Assembly: GCF_900092025.1 (NCBI RefSeq)
Contig: NZ_FLTX01000036.1
Location: 1-64,000 of the forward strand
DNA: 64,000 nucleotides
Source: Xanthomonas bromi
GTDB lineage: Bacteria; Pseudomonadota; Gammaproteobacteria; Xanthomonadales; Xanthomonadaceae
Direction of reading: 5' to 3'
Below, piece after piece: positions 18,591 through 27,961 of the stretch; within the stretch, counting starts at the first letter, position 1; every line of letters starts with the position of its first letter. The notes under the pieces are model-generated. The model saw nothing but the letters and a program-made list of their open reading frames with translations, did no database searches and was not told where the DNA came from. A program made the translations under genes and the position numbers.

Positions 18591-19553
18591 TCAGCCGCGT
18601 GGCAGCGCTTCCGACACCGACGCTGAAGATGCAGACGCCGCATCGGCAGGCGGCACGATCACCGGCGGATGTTCCGGGTCTACACCGGCTTCGCGTAATT
18701 TGCGATGCGAGCGCACGCGCTCATCGATCACCGCGGTGATCAAGGCGCCGACGAAGAACACCACCGAGGCGTAGTACATCCACACCAACAGGATGACCAG
18801 CGTCCCCATCGAGCCGTACGCGCTGCCTGGCGCGGCGGTGGCGATGTACACGCCAATGGCATAGCGGCCGAGTGCGAACAACAACGCGGTGATCGCACCG
18901 CCCAGGAACGCCTGGCGCCAATCGACCGTGCGGTCGGGCAAGTAGCGATACAGAAAGGCAAACGCCAACGAATACAGCGCCAGGGTGGTGACATAGCCCA
19001 CTGCCGGCAACACCGACGGCAGGCGCGCGAACACCACCTGCAATGCAGTGGTGGCGATCATCGATACGATCAGCAAAAACCCCAGTGCCAGGATCACGCC
19101 GAACGAAAACACGCGCTTTTTCAGCCACGCCATCAGACCGTCCAGGCGTTGCTTGTCGGTGCGGAAGATCAGGTTCAAGGCGTTCTGCAATTGCGCAAAT
19201 ACCGCCGTGGCGCCGATGAACAGCAGCAGCGTGCTCCACAGGCCGGCCAACGAGCCAACGCCAGGCTGGTCGGTGGCATTGCGAATGATGGTCTGGGCCA
19301 CGTCGGCAGCGCTGCCGCCAGCCAATTGCGCGACCTGCTGCACCAGTGCCTCTTGCGCGGGCGGATAGAGCGAGGCGGTCAGCCACAACAGCAGCACCAA
19401 CAGCGGCGCCAGCGACAGCAGCGCATAGAACGACAACGACGCTGCCTGCGTCATCACGTCGATCTCGATAAAACGGTTCAGCAATGCCATCGGCACGCTG
19501 CGCTGCAGACGGCTCAGATGCTTGTGCAGATAAGCGGATGAAAGCGTCGTCAC
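18591..19553 (-). CDS. YihY/BrkB family inner-membrane protein
   Basis: About 320 residues from GTG at 19553, preceded by AAGGA 11 bases upstream; the frame is open to 19607. The segment IDVMTQAASLSFYALLSLAPLLVLLL and the later GTLVILLVWMYYASVVFFVGALITAVIDERV are the hallmark of the YihY (formerly called ribonuclease BN/BrkB) family of six-helix membrane proteins, whose biochemical role is unsettled. The C-terminal 40 residues are a soluble Ala/Ser/Pro-rich tail. The region 19554-20075 beyond it holds no gene I can support. Confidence 0.85.
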   Translation of the reverse strand: MTTLSSAYLHKHLSRLQRSVPMALLNRFIEIDVMTQAASLSFYALLSLAPLLVLLLWLTASLYPPAQEALVQQVAQLAGGSAADVAQTIIRNATDQPGVGSLAGLWSTLLLFIGATAVFAQLQNALNLIFRTDKQRLDGLMAWLKKRVFSFGVILALGFLLIVSMIATTALQVVFARLPSVLPAVGYVTTLALYSLAFAFLYRYLPDRTVDWRQAFLGGAITALLFALGRYAIGVYIATAAPGSAYGSMGTLVILLVWMYYASVVFFVGALITAVIDERVRSHRKLREAGVDPEHPPVIVPPADAASASSASVSEALPRG

Positions 19554-20075
19554 CGGCGGGAGAATCCTTGGCGCATACCGTTGGGCGCGCAGGTGACCGC
19601 AGAGCAAGGTCGGTATGCGGAAAGACCTTGCCCGTGCCTGCGCTGGCGCACCCGTTCTAGCAGGGGCGCATCGAAGAACGGGTGAACGCGCGCAAGTGGA
19701 GGGTGAGGTAGTGGCCTGTGCCGCCGCCGGCCAGCGTGGCCTGCCAGTTGCCGGTCGCGGCGTGCTTTTTGTGTGGGCCCAGGGACTTTACTGTGCACGT
19801 GGTGCGTGTGTGCATTGTTCGGGACGCACGCTTGGCGATCTCCCGGGCGCCCGCGCGATGACAGGGGCGCAGAGACAGTGCAGCGCTTTGGCCGCACAGT
19901 GGCCAGGCGCGCTTGAACGCGGTGTTGCGCCATACTGGGTGCCTTGCGTGTTGCGCAGGTAACACGGGCGTGTCTGTGGAAGACCGGATTGCGGCATGAC
20001 AGCCCGGTGGTACGTCCACCGCTTGACCCGTCACCGCCAGGCGGCGATGCAGCGCTGCACTGCGCACCGTCCGTC

Positions 20076-20108
20076 CGCAGTGCCCTGGCCGTGGCGCAGG
20101 GCACTGCG
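20076..20108 (-). terminator. Perfect 12-bp hairpin just after yqeY
   Basis: CGCAGTGCCCTG at 20076-20087 is matched exactly by CAGGGCACTGCG at 20097-20108, with a 9-base loop, starting 7 bases after the yqeY stop. There is no T-run on either strand, so it may be a Rho-dependent or RNA-protecting 3' end rather than a classical terminator. Confidence 0.5.
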
Positions 20109-20114
20109 GTGACA

Positions 20115-20561
20115 TCAGCCGGCCAGGTGCTGCTTGACCAGGGTCGAGACCACGCCCATGTCGGCCTGACCGGCCAGCTTGGGCTTGAGCGCGCCCATCA
20201 GCTTGCCGATATCGGCCGGGCTGCTGGCGCCAGTCTCGGCGATCGCAGCCTGGATGGCCGCCACGATTTCGGCTTCGCCCATCTTGGCCGGCAGGTAACG
20301 TTCGATCACCACGATCTCCTCGCGCTCGATCTGCGCCAGGTCGTCGCGTGCGGCGCCTTCGTACTGCGTGACCGAGTCCTTACGCTGCTTGACCATCTTG
20401 TCGAGCACGGCGATCACGGCGGCATCGTCCATCTCGATGCGCTCGTCCACTTCCTTCTGCTTGATCGCGGCGTTGATCAGCCGGATCACGCCCAGGCTGT
20501 GCTTGTCGCCGGACTTCATGGCGGCCTTCATGTCATCGGTGAGCTGCTGCTTGAGGGGCAT
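20115..20561 (-). CDS. yqeY: GatB/YqeY domain protein
   Basis: 148 residues from ATG at 20561 (MPLKQQLTDDMKAAMKSGDKHSLGVIRLINAAIKQKEVDERI). This is the stand-alone YqeY family, related to the C-terminal tRNA-binding domain of GatB; no precise function is settled. The IGKLMGALKPKLAGQADMGVVSTLVKQHL end is typical. The longer frame to 20729 adds residues unlike the family. It lies between rpsU and dnaG, as in many bacteria. Confidence 0.92.
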   Translation of the reverse strand: MPLKQQLTDDMKAAMKSGDKHSLGVIRLINAAIKQKEVDERIEMDDAAVIAVLDKMVKQRKDSVTQYEGAARDDLAQIEREEIVVIERYLPAKMGEAEIVAAIQAAIAETGASSPADIGKLMGALKPKLAGQADMGVVSTLVKQHLAG

Positions 20562-20730
20562 GCGGTGACTCCTGAGTGTGGGTGTCGAAGAGAGGCCGAG
20601 GTGCCGTCGAAGGCGGTGTGCGTCGGCCGAAATGGGGGGCAGGGCGCGCGTGGAGCTATCCAGGGAGAGACCACGCATGTCGCGTGAACTGCTCCGATGT
20701 CTCTGACGCAACGCCTTGTGACAGACCAAT

Positions 20731-20763
20731 ACAAAAAGCCGGCGACGCTTGCGCGTGCCGGCT
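20731..20763 (-). terminator. Rho-independent terminator after rpsU
   Basis: Read on the minus strand: AGCCGGC (20763-20757), an inner ACGC/GCGT pairing with a small loop, GCCGGCT, then TTTTTGT. This is a strong GC stem with a T-run, 66 bp after the rpsU stop. It may let only part of the transcription proceed to yqeY. Confidence 0.8.
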
Positions 20764-20828
20764 CTTGGGTTCGCTCCCGACGGGTCGCGCCTTCAGCGCA
20801 GACCCCACCGGCAAGGAACCGCGTTCGA

Positions 20829-21044
20829 TCAGTACAAGCGCTGGCGCTTGGTGACGTCGCGCGAGGAACGACGCAGCTGACGCTTCACGGCAGCGGCAGC
20901 CTTGCGCTTACGCTCCTGGGTCGGCTTTTCATAGAACTCGCGCTTGCGGGTTTCGGCCAGCACGCCGGCCTTTTCGCAGGTGCGCTTGAAACGACGGAGC
21001 GCAAATTCGAAGGGCTCGTTCTCGCGGACTTTAACGCTGGGCAT
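20829..21044 (-). CDS. rpsU: 30S ribosomal protein S21
   Basis: 71 residues, [27 protein letters not shown], the normal S21 length and sequence, with a basic C-terminus ending [11 protein letters not shown]21 helps mRNA binding by the small subunit during initiation. A GGAG ribosome site precedes the ATG. It is the promoter-proximal gene of the minus-strand block leading to yqeY and dnaG. Confidence 0.98.
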
Positions 21045-21139
21045 GTGTTCTCCAGAAGTGGGGTTTCCGTCCGGGAGCCCCGGGCGGGTGCGAGCGGACT
21101 CGCGTGACGGAATTTCCGGGTTGCCCCGGCGAGCCGCGC

Positions 21140-21167
21140 ATTATAACGACTTGCCAACGACCTGCAA
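21140..21167 (-). promoter_or_regulatory. Strong sigma-70 promoter for rpsU
   Basis: On the minus strand TTGCAG (21167-21162) and a perfect TATAAT (21145-21140) are separated by 16 bp. Transcription would start near 21133 and give a leader of about 90 bases before rpsU. The rest of the space to the divergent tsaD (21168-21322) has no equally clear plus-strand promoter. Confidence 0.75.
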
Positions 21168-21322
21168 GCCCCTGGCAGAATTTCCCGCGACGGCATCTAT
21201 AAAGCGTGTGATCGAGCCGAATATGGCTGCGATGGCGGGGCGGCGCAGCATATCGCCATAGGCCGATCTGCGCAGCCCAAAAACTGCGAAAATAGCGGCA
21301 TGTCCATGCCTGCCGAGTTGCC

Positions 21323-22384
21323 GTGAAAGTTCTTGGGATCGAATCGTCGTGCGATGAGACCGGCGTGGCGGTCTACGACACCGCCCTGACCGGCGTGCCG
21401 GCGCTGCGTGCCCATGCGGTGTATAGCCAGATCGCGCTGCATGCCGAATACGGTGGCGTGGTGCCGGAGCTGGCCAGCCGCGACCATGTGCGCAAGCTGC
21501 TGCCGCTGATCCGCCAGACCCTGGGCGAGGCCGGGGTGCGCATCGACGAACTCGATGGCGTGGCCTACACCGCCGGCCCGGGCCTGGTCGGCGCCTTGCT
21601 GGTCGGTGCCGGGGTGGCGCGCTCGCTGGCCTGGGCACTGGATGTGCCGGCGATCGGCGTGCATCACATGGAGGGCCACTTGCTGGCGCCGTTGATGGAA
21701 GACGACCCGCCGCAGCCGCCGTTCGTGGCCTTGCTGGTATCGGGTGGGCATACACAATTAGTGTCGGTCAAGGCGCTGGGCCGCTACGACGTGCTGGGCG
21801 AGACCCTGGACGATGCGGCCGGCGAGGCCTTCGACAAGACCGCCAAGATGATGGGCCTGCCCTATCCGGGCGGCCCGCAGCTGGCGGCACTGGCCGAGAC
21901 CGGTACCCCGGGGCGCCACACGTTCGCCCGGCCGATGACCGACCGGCCCGGCCTGGATTTCAGCTTCAGCGGGCTCAAGACGCAGGTGCTGCTGGCCTGG
22001 CGGTCCAGCGACCAGTCCGACACGACGCGCGCGGACATCGCGCGCGGCTTTGAGGACGCGGTGGTAGAGACCCTGGCAATCAAATGCCTGCGCGCGCTGG
22101 ACGCGGCCGGCTGCAACACGCTGGTGGTGGCCGGCGGGGTGGGCGCCAACAAGCGCCTGCGCGCGCAGCTGCAGGAGGCCGCGCAACGCCGCGGTGGCCG
22201 GGTCTGTTTCCCGCGCCCGGCGCTGTGCACCGACAACGGCGCAATGATCGCCTTCGCCGGCGCGCTGCGGCTGGAAGCCGGTGAGCGCGCCGATGCAGCG
22301 GTGCATGTGACGCCGCGTTGGGATATGGCGAGCTTGCGGCCGCTGGCAGCGGCGCGGGAATTGGGAGTTGGGAATCGGGAATAG
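21323..22384 (+). CDS. tsaD: tRNA threonylcarbamoyladenosine transferase subunit TsaD
   Basis: Transfers the threonylcarbamoyl group to A37 of tRNAs that read ANN codons, working with TsaB and TsaE. It is 353 residues of the ASKHA fold. [19 protein letters not shown] is the phosphate-binding start and [14 protein letters not shown] carries the metal-binding His pair; [10 protein letters not shown] and [12 protein letters not shown] follow. The start is GTG at 21323. The last codons (RELGVGNRE) run into a GGGAATC-type repeat, so the C-terminus has been shaped by that repeat. Confidence 0.97.
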   Translation: MKVLGIESSCDETGVAVYDTALTGVPALRAHAVYSQIALHAEYGGVVPELASRDHVRKLLPLIRQTLGEAGVRIDELDGVAYTAGPGLVGALLVGAGVARSLAWALDVPAIGVHHMEGHLLAPLMEDDPPQPPFVALLVSGGHTQLVSVKALGRYDVLGETLDDAAGEAFDKTAKMMGLPYPGGPQLAALAETGTPGRHTFARPMTDRPGLDFSFSGLKTQVLLAWRSSDQSDTTRADIARGFEDAVVETLAIKCLRALDAAGCNTLVVAGGVGANKRLRAQLQEAAQRRGGRVCFPRPALCTDNGAMIAFAGALRLEAGERADAAVHVTPRWDMASLRPLAAARELGVGNRE

Positions 22385-22469
22385 GAAGAGCGTTACCCCG
22401 ATCCTGTCCGTGCTGTGCGTTGTCGCCCTTGCTTCTCCCCATTCCCCATTCCCGACTCCCTATTCCCCA
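22357..22469. repeat. GGGAATC-type inverted repeat between tsaD and folB
   Basis: The left arm (22357-22385, GGGAATTGGGAGTTGGGAAT and on) overlaps the end of tsaD. The right arm (22435-22468, CCCCATTCCCCATTCCCG and on) ends at the folB start codon. The arms can pair over roughly 25 bases, with about 50 bases between. See the related copies at 8353, 45705 and 52140. Confidence 0.75.
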
Positions 22470-22825
22470 TGGATAAAGTGTTTATTGAAGGCCTGGACAT
22501 CGATGCGCTGATCGGCATCTACGACTGGGAGCGGCGGATCCGGCAGACCTTGCGGTTCGATCTGGAGATGGGGTTCGACAACCGCATTCCGGCGGCCAGC
22601 GACGACATTGCCGATACGCTGAACTATAAGGCGGTGAGCAAGCGCCTGATCGAATTCGTGCAGGGCTCGGATTTCGGGCTGGTCGAAACGCTGGCCGAGC
22701 GTTGTGCGGCGATCGTGTTGGACGAATTCGGCGTGCGCTGGTTGCGGTTGAAGCTGAGCAAGCCCGGTGCAGTGCGTGGCGCGCAGGCGGTCGGCGTGAT
22801 CATCGAGCGGGAGCGGGCGGGCTGA
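22469..22825 (+). CDS. folB: Dihydroneopterin aldolase
   Basis: Cleaves 7,8-dihydroneopterin in folate synthesis. It is 118 residues beginning MDKVFIEGLDIDALIGIYDWERR, the standard FolB N-terminus, followed by DDIADTLNYKAVSKRL and FGLVETLAERCAAIVL. The frame is open upstream to 22415, but the upstream codons are repeat sequence. There is no purine-rich ribosome site before the ATG, because the repeat arm occupies that place. Confidence 0.95.
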   Translation: MDKVFIEGLDIDALIGIYDWERRIRQTLRFDLEMGFDNRIPAASDDIADTLNYKAVSKRLIEFVQGSDFGLVETLAERCAAIVLDEFGVRWLRLKLSKPGAVRGAQAVGVIIERERAG

Positions 22826-23027
22826 CTGTCGCGAGCCGCCTGCCCTGCTGGCTTCTCGCTGCATGCGGGGAGCTCGGTGTATCGAGGGTCGCGGAGGACC
22901 AAGCGCTGCGCCGCCGACGCGCTGGCGCGCAACATGCCGTGCAACCGGCCTCTACAACTCCCGAATCTCGAATCCCGGCCTTCAGACTTGCACCCCCGCG
23001 GCCGCAGCAGGCTAGAATCGCCGGCCA

Positions 23028-23040
23028 TGTAAACGTTTTC
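23028..23040 (+). promoter_or_regulatory. LacI-type operator-like site before the GH3 glucosidase gene
   Basis: TGTAAACGTTTTC contains the palindrome AAACGTTT, the central pattern of LacI/PurR-family operators. It lies between a TAGAAT box (23013-23018) and the start codon at 23052, where a bound repressor would block transcription. TTGCAC at 22988 is a possible -35 box, 19 bp upstream of TAGAAT. No regulator gene is nearby; the assignment is by pattern only. Confidence 0.35.
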
Positions 23041-23051
23041 TCAAGGATCTC

Positions 23052-25223
23052 ATGGCTGCTGATCGCATCGAAACCCTGATTGCCCGGATGACCGTCGAAG
23101 AGAAGGTCGGCCAGTTGGGTGTGTTCGCCGACATGGTGCGGCCGTTCGCGCCGGACGTGAATCCCGAAGCCAATGTCCGCAACGCCGACGAGGTGCTGCA
23201 ACAGGTCCGCGAGGGCCTGGTCGGCACCTTGTTCAATGGTGGCGGGGCGGAATCGGGGCGCCTGATCCAGCGGGTGGCCACCGAGGAAAGCCGGCTTGGC
23301 ATCCCGGTGATCCTGGCGGCCGACGTGATCCACGGCATGCGCACGGTGTTCCCCATTCCGCTGGGCGAGGCGGCTAGCTTCGAACCGGAACTGGCCGAGC
23401 GCACCGCGCGCGCCACCGCGATCGAGGCCACCGCGGCCGGCATCCACTGGACCTTCGCACCGGCGGTGGATATCGCCCGCGACCAGCGTTGGGGCCGTGG
23501 CGCCGAGGGCGCAGGCGAAGACGTCGTGTTGGGCATGGCGTTCGCCGCCGCGCGGGTGCGCGGCTTCCAGGGCAGCGACCTGACCGCCGACGATTGCCTG
23601 CTGGCCACGCCCAAGCATTTCGCTGCCTATGGCGCAGTGGCCGCGGGGATGGAATACAACACCGTCGATATCGCGCCGCAGACGCTGCGCGATGTGCACC
23701 TGCCGCCGTTCAAGGCCGCTTTCGATGCCGGCGCATTGACCGTGATGTCCTCCTTCAACGACATCAACGGTGTGCCGGCCAGCGCCAACCATGAGTTGCT
23801 CACCGAGATCCTGCGCGGTGAATGGCAGTTCCCCGGCGTGGTGATTTCCGACTACACCGCCGACATGGAATTGATTGCGCACGGCTACGCGGCCGATGAG
23901 CGCGACGCGACCAAGAAGGCGTTCCTGGCCGGGTTGGACCTGAGCATGCAGAGCGGTTTCTACGCCGCACATCTGCCGTCGCTGGTGGAAAGCGGCGAGG
24001 TACCGATGACCACGTTGGACGCCAGCGTGCGGCGCATCCTGCAGCTGAAAGAAGCGATTGGGCTATTCGACAATCCGTATCGCTCGCTGGACCCGGCGCG
24101 CGAAGCCGACACGGCGCATCTGCCCGCGCACGATGCGCTGTCGCGCGATGCGGCGCGGCGTTCGATCGTGCTGCTGAAGAACGACGGCGCCGTGCTGCCA
24201 CTGAAGAAGGACGGCCAGCGTATCGCGTTGATCGGACCGTTCGTGCAGGACCGCGAGAACATCGAAGGGTGCTGGACCTTGTTCGGCGACAAAGCGCGTT
24301 ACGTGACCCTGGAGCAGGGCATGCGTGCCGTGGTCGGCACCGAATATCTGAGCGTTGTGCCAGGTTGCGGCCTGGAAGAGGCGCTGCCGGGCGGTATTTC
24401 CGCGGCCATCGATGCCGCGCAGGCGGCCGATGTGGTGGTGCTGGCGTTGGGCGAGCCGCAGCGCTTCAGCGGCGAGGCGCAATCGCGCACCGAGATCACC
24501 TTGCCAACGGCGCAGCAGGCGCTGGCCGAAGCGATTGCTGCGACCGGCACACCCATGGTGGTGTTGCTGCGCAATGGCCGCGCGCTGGCCTTGAGTGGTG
24601 CGGTGCGCGATGCCGATGCGATTGCGGTGACCTGGTATCTGGGCACACAGACCGGCACCGGCGTGGCCGATGTGCTGTTCGGCGACTACAATCCGTCAGC
24701 GCGTTTGCCGATCAGCTTCCCGCAGGTGACTGGGCAGCAGCCGTACTTCTACAACCATCTGCGCACTGGCCGCCCGGAATTGCCGGCGCTGTCCGAGTAC
24801 AAGGCGCGCTGGCGCGAGATGCCCAACGAGCCGTTGTATGCGTTCGGGCATGGCTTGAGCTACACCACGTTTGCGTATGCGCAGCCGCAGTTGAGCGCGG
24901 CGCAACTGGGTTGGGATGACGCGCTGACCATTACCACGCGCGTCACCAACACCGGCAAGGTCGCAGGCGAGGAAGTGGTGCAGTTGTATGTGCACGATCG
25001 CGTGGCCAGCCGCGTACGCCCGGTGCGCGAACTCAAGGGTTTCCGCAAGGTGTTGCTGCAGCCGGGTGAGAGCCAGGACGTGGTGTTTACGCTGGTGCGC
25101 GATGCGCTGGCATTTACTAACCACAAGGGTATCTTCGGTGCGGAGCCCGGTCTGTTCGATGTGTGGGTGTGCGCGTCGGCCAAGAGCGGCGAGGCAGTGA
25201 CTTTCGAGCTGCTGGAAAGCTGA
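23052..25223 (+). CDS. bglX: Glycoside hydrolase family 3 beta-glucosidase (BglX-like)
   Basis: 723 residues. The family 3 TIM barrel has the conserved LLATPKHFAAYGA and the nucleophile Asp267 in GVVISDYTAD; the second domain includes ALIGPFVQDRENIEGCWT and VVVLALGEPQRFSGEAQSR. A C-terminal fibronectin-III-like domain starts near FGHGLSYTTFAY. The architecture is that of E. coli BglX, which acts on beta-linked glucosides in the periplasm. Here the ATG at 23052, after AAGGA, begins directly with MAADRIETLIARMTVEEKVGQ, and no signal peptide is visible, so it may be cytoplasmic. The 382 bp after it (25224-25605) hold no gene I can see. Confidence 0.92.
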   Translation: MAADRIETLIARMTVEEKVGQLGVFADMVRPFAPDVNPEANVRNADEVLQQVREGLVGTLFNGGGAESGRLIQRVATEESRLGIPVILAADVIHGMRTVFPIPLGEAASFEPELAERTARATAIEATAAGIHWTFAPAVDIARDQRWGRGAEGAGEDVVLGMAFAAARVRGFQGSDLTADDCLLATPKHFAAYGAVAAGMEYNTVDIAPQTLRDVHLPPFKAAFDAGALTVMSSFNDINGVPASANHELLTEILRGEWQFPGVVISDYTADMELIAHGYAADERDATKKAFLAGLDLSMQSGFYAAHLPSLVESGEVPMTTLDASVRRILQLKEAIGLFDNPYRSLDPAREADTAHLPAHDALSRDAARRSIVLLKNDGAVLPLKKDGQRIALIGPFVQDRENIEGCWTLFGDKARYVTLEQGMRAVVGTEYLSVVPGCGLEEALPGGISAAIDAAQAADVVVLALGEPQRFSGEAQSRTEITLPTAQQALAEAIAATGTPMVVLLRNGRALALSGAVRDADAIAVTWYLGTQTGTGVADVLFGDYNPSARLPISFPQVTGQQPYFYNHLRTGRPELPALSEYKARWREMPNEPLYAFGHGLSYTTFAYAQPQLSAAQLGWDDALTITTRVTNTGKVAGEEVVQLYVHDRVASRVRPVRELKGFRKVLLQPGESQDVVFTLVRDALAFTNHKGIFGAEPGLFDVWVCASAKSGEAVTFELLES

Positions 25224-25605
25224 CAGCGGCGCAATTCGGTTCGCCGCCGCAACGCACGCTGCGCGATTCGAACGAGCAACCCGCGTTGCACAAGACTGTC
25301 GCTGTTCGATGGTTAGCTCTGCCGCTGCGCGGTGATGGCTGCGGATGCCGATCAGCCCATCACGGAGATGCATCGCTCTTTGTATGGAGAAGTGGTGGCT
25401 ACGTCCTCTCCCGTCGGTGATTTACTCCAACAGCACCATCGCCAGCGCTTGATCAGCGCATGCCGATAGTGCGAACCGACTGGCCGCGGCGAGAGTAGGA
25501 AGCGGCACCTGACATGGCGCTCAAGCGCGATGACCACTCTTCAATGTGGGCATCGCGCCAGCCGGTGCATCGAGTGAGATGTACCGGCTCATCCGCCCAA
25601 ATGCA

Positions 25606-26784
25606 TCAAGCGTCCTTCTCGACCGCCGCTTTGCTCTTGGGCGTGAGTTTGAGCAGACGCCCGGCACTGCCGCTGGCTTCGTCTTCCAGCAGCCACAGCG
25701 CGCCGTCCGGGTCTTGCTCCACTTCGCGGATACGCGCGCCCATGTCGTAACGGGCCACCTCGCGCGGCTGGTCGCCCAGCGACACCTGCACCAGCGCCAT
25801 CGACGACAGTCCACCGATAAAGCCGTTCCCGCGCCATGCCGGGAACTGCTTGCCGCTGTAGATCACAAAGCCCGCCGGCGAGATCACCGGCGTCCAGCTG
25901 ATCTTGGGCGCGGCGAATTCCGGGCGGGTGTTGTGATCCGGAATCGGCGTGCCGTCGTAGTTGTCGCCGTTGGAGACGATGGGGTACCCGTAGTTGGCGC
26001 CGCGCTGGATCAGGTTCAACTCATCGCCGCCAAGCGGGCCCATTTCGTGTTCCCACAGACGTCCCTTGCCGTCGAAGGCCAGCCCGAGAATATTGCGGTG
26101 ACCCAACGACCACACCTGCGCGGCAACGCCACCCTCTGCAACGAAGGGGTTATCGGTCGGCACGCTGCCGTCGTCGTTGAGCCGGATCAGCTTGCCGAGG
26201 TTGGCCTTCATGTCCTGGGCTGGGGTGAATTTCTGCCGTTCGCTGGAGCTGATCCATAGCTTGCCATCCGGCCCGAAAGCGAGCCGATGCCCGAAGTGAC
26301 CATTGCCGGTGACCTTGGGATCCTGGCGCCAGATCACTTTCAGGTCCGACAGCGTGCCACCGCCGGTTGCATCCAGTGTGAGGTTGGCCCGCGCCACCGC
26401 AGCGCCGCGTGTGTCGTCCTCGCCCGGCTCTGCATAACTCACGTAGACCAGTCCGTTCTTGGCGAAGCGCGGATGCGCCAGCACATCGCCAAACCCGCCT
26501 TGGCCGCCATAAGCGACGGCCGGAACGCCGGTGATGGCGCTCTTGCGTCTGGTCTTGGGGTCCAGCCGCAGCAACGCGCCGCGCTTTTCGCTCACCAGCA
26601 ACGTGCCATCGGGCAGGAAGGTCATTGCCCAGGGTTCGTCGAAGTCGGCGACCGTGGTGGCCTGAAATGGCCACTGTGCTTTGGGAATGGAGGCCGCGGG
26701 GGCGGCTGCGGGCGCGGCAGCTGCAGTGCCGGCGGTGAACAGCGTGGCCGAACAGGCCAGGGCAAGCAAACGTCGGACAGACAT
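25606..26784 (-). CDS. PQQ-dependent aldose sugar dehydrogenase family protein
   Basis: 392 residues from ATG at 26784, which follows a full AGGAGG at good spacing; the frame is open to 26832. A signal peptide ends near AGTAAAAPA. The soluble glucose/sorbosone dehydrogenase beta-propeller follows: [91 protein letters not shown]. These are the E. coli YliI/Asd type signatures. It is a periplasmic enzyme expected to oxidise aldoses with PQQ; the substrate is unknown. Confidence 0.9.
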   Translation of the reverse strand: MSVRRLLALACSATLFTAGTAAAAPAAAPAASIPKAQWPFQATTVADFDEPWAMTFLPDGTLLVSEKRGALLRLDPKTRRKSAITGVPAVAYGGQGGFGDVLAHPRFAKNGLVYVSYAEPGEDDTRGAAVARANLTLDATGGGTLSDLKVIWRQDPKVTGNGHFGHRLAFGPDGKLWISSSERQKFTPAQDMKANLGKLIRLNDDGSVPTDNPFVAEGGVAAQVWSLGHRNILGLAFDGKGRLWEHEMGPLGGDELNLIQRGANYGYPIVSNGDNYDGTPIPDHNTRPEFAAPKISWTPVISPAGFVIYSGKQFPAWRGNGFIGGLSSMALVQVSLGDQPREVARYDMGARIREVEQDPDGALWLLEDEASGSAGRLLKLTPKSKAAVEKDA

Positions 26785-26967
26785 GGGGTCCTCCTGGGGA
26801 TAGGGCGCGGTAACGCTGCAGCCCTCCCGCAACGTGTCCCGCGTCGGGTTTTCAGTACCTTACACGACGCCGCCTAGGCCGCCCTTGTTGCAGATCACTG
26901 CCTGCAAGACGTCCGCGTCTCACATCGTTGTCTGTCATGCATCGCTTCACCATGAAAAGGAGTTTCC

Positions 26968-27402
26968 ATGGCCACGCAAAAAACCTCGCCTGCTTTTATC
27001 GCCGCATCCTGGGCCGCACTGTTGCTGGGTGCTGCGGCGTATCTGATCGGATTATGGAATGCCCAGATGTTGCTCAACGAGAAGGGCTATTACTTCACGC
27101 TGTTGTTGTTCGGTTTGTTCGCATCGGTGTCGTTGCAGAAGAGCGTGCGTGATCGTGCCGATGGGATTCCTGTCACCGGGTTGTACTACGCCATCTGCTG
27201 GTTCTCGCTGATAATCGCGTTGGTGCTGCTGACCATCGGCCTGATCAACGCCACTCTATTGCTGAGCGAGAAAGGTTTTTATGCGATGGCCTATGCGCTG
27301 AGCTTGTTCGTCGCAGTTGCCGTGCAGAAAAACACCCGCGATGCGATGGAAACCGACAGCGCACGGCGTAGTACACGTGGCGTGCCGCCGGCACTCGACT
27401 AA
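26968..27402 (+). CDS. YiaA/YiaB family inner-membrane protein
   Basis: 144 residues with four membrane helices arranged as two similar halves: [33 protein letters not shown] and [33 protein letters not shown]. This duplicated yiaAB domain defines the family, whose function is unknown. AAAAGGAG precedes the ATG. It ends convergently with the next gene. Confidence 0.9.
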   Translation: MATQKTSPAFIAASWAALLLGAAAYLIGLWNAQMLLNEKGYYFTLLLFGLFASVSLQKSVRDRADGIPVTGLYYAICWFSLIIALVLLTIGLINATLLLSEKGFYAMAYALSLFVAVAVQKNTRDAMETDSARRSTRGVPPALD

Positions 27403-27425
27403 CCTGTCGCAGATCGCCGGATGCA

Positions 27426-27452
27426 ACAACGCCAACGTGATGGTGGCGTTGT
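27426..27452. terminator. Bidirectional hairpin between convergent genes
   Basis: ACAACGCCA (27426-27434) and TGGCGTTGT (27444-27452) are perfect complements with a 9-base loop. They sit in the 54-bp gap between the convergent YiaA-like and small hypothetical genes. The T content after the stem is weak on both strands. Confidence 0.5.
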
Positions 27453-27456
27453 CGCC

Positions 27457-27789
27457 TTAACGCTTGTGTGCATCATCGCCTGTCACGAAATCGGCTGCAT
27501 TTTCCCAGGCGCGCTTGACGGCATGCCGCGCCTTGCTCCAACTCAGCGAGGAGGTTCCGCGCTTGGCCTCCCAATCGCGATGCAGCTCGGCCTCCACCTG
27601 GTCATAGGCCCGCGCATTATCGCGGATGCGCGCCTCATGGCCGGCCAGGTAAGCGCCTTCATAATCTTCAAAGCGATCGCCCTCGGTGTAATACGGTTCT
27701 TCGGTGAAGCGTTCGCGCCAATACGTCGATACATTCTGACTGCGGTCTTCGTCCGGTGCGCGGCCCGGAATCTGATATGGCACGTTCAT
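27457..27789 (-). CDS. Small hydrophilic protein of unknown function
   Basis: 110 residues from ATG at 27789, preceded by AGGGAG. It is acidic and rich in aromatic residues: VSTYWRERFTEEPYYTEGDRFEDYEGAYLAGHEARIRDNARAYDQVEAEL, ending DFVTGDDAHKR. The F-x-D-Y-E-x-A-Y stretch resembles a short motif seen in small stress-associated bacterial proteins, but I do not recognise the family with confidence. No signal peptide or membrane segment. A longer frame to 28056 is rejected. It lies 172 bp downstream of a glycine-zipper protein gene on the same strand. Confidence 0.7.
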   Translation of the reverse strand: MNVPYQIPGRAPDEDRSQNVSTYWRERFTEEPYYTEGDRFEDYEGAYLAGHEARIRDNARAYDQVEAELHRDWEAKRGTSSLSWSKARHAVKRAWENAADFVTGDDAHKR

Positions 27790-27961
27790 GCGCGTCTCCC
27801 TGGTGGATGTGTGGATGACCGTAGGTCGCTTGCCGTTAATTTCATCGCCAGAATGGGTGAGGAGCACATCAAAGCGGCAGGTTGGATGCGGTGCAATACG
27901 GCGACATCCGACGGCGGATCGCTGCAGCGTTGAACTGCGGGCATGTTGCCTGGTTGGCAAC

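Noticed and set aside
19608-20075. Possible genes in the gap between the YihY-type gene and yqeY
   Set aside because: Frames on both strands are short to moderate, Arg/Pro/His-rich, mutually overlapping and without ribosome sites or motifs.
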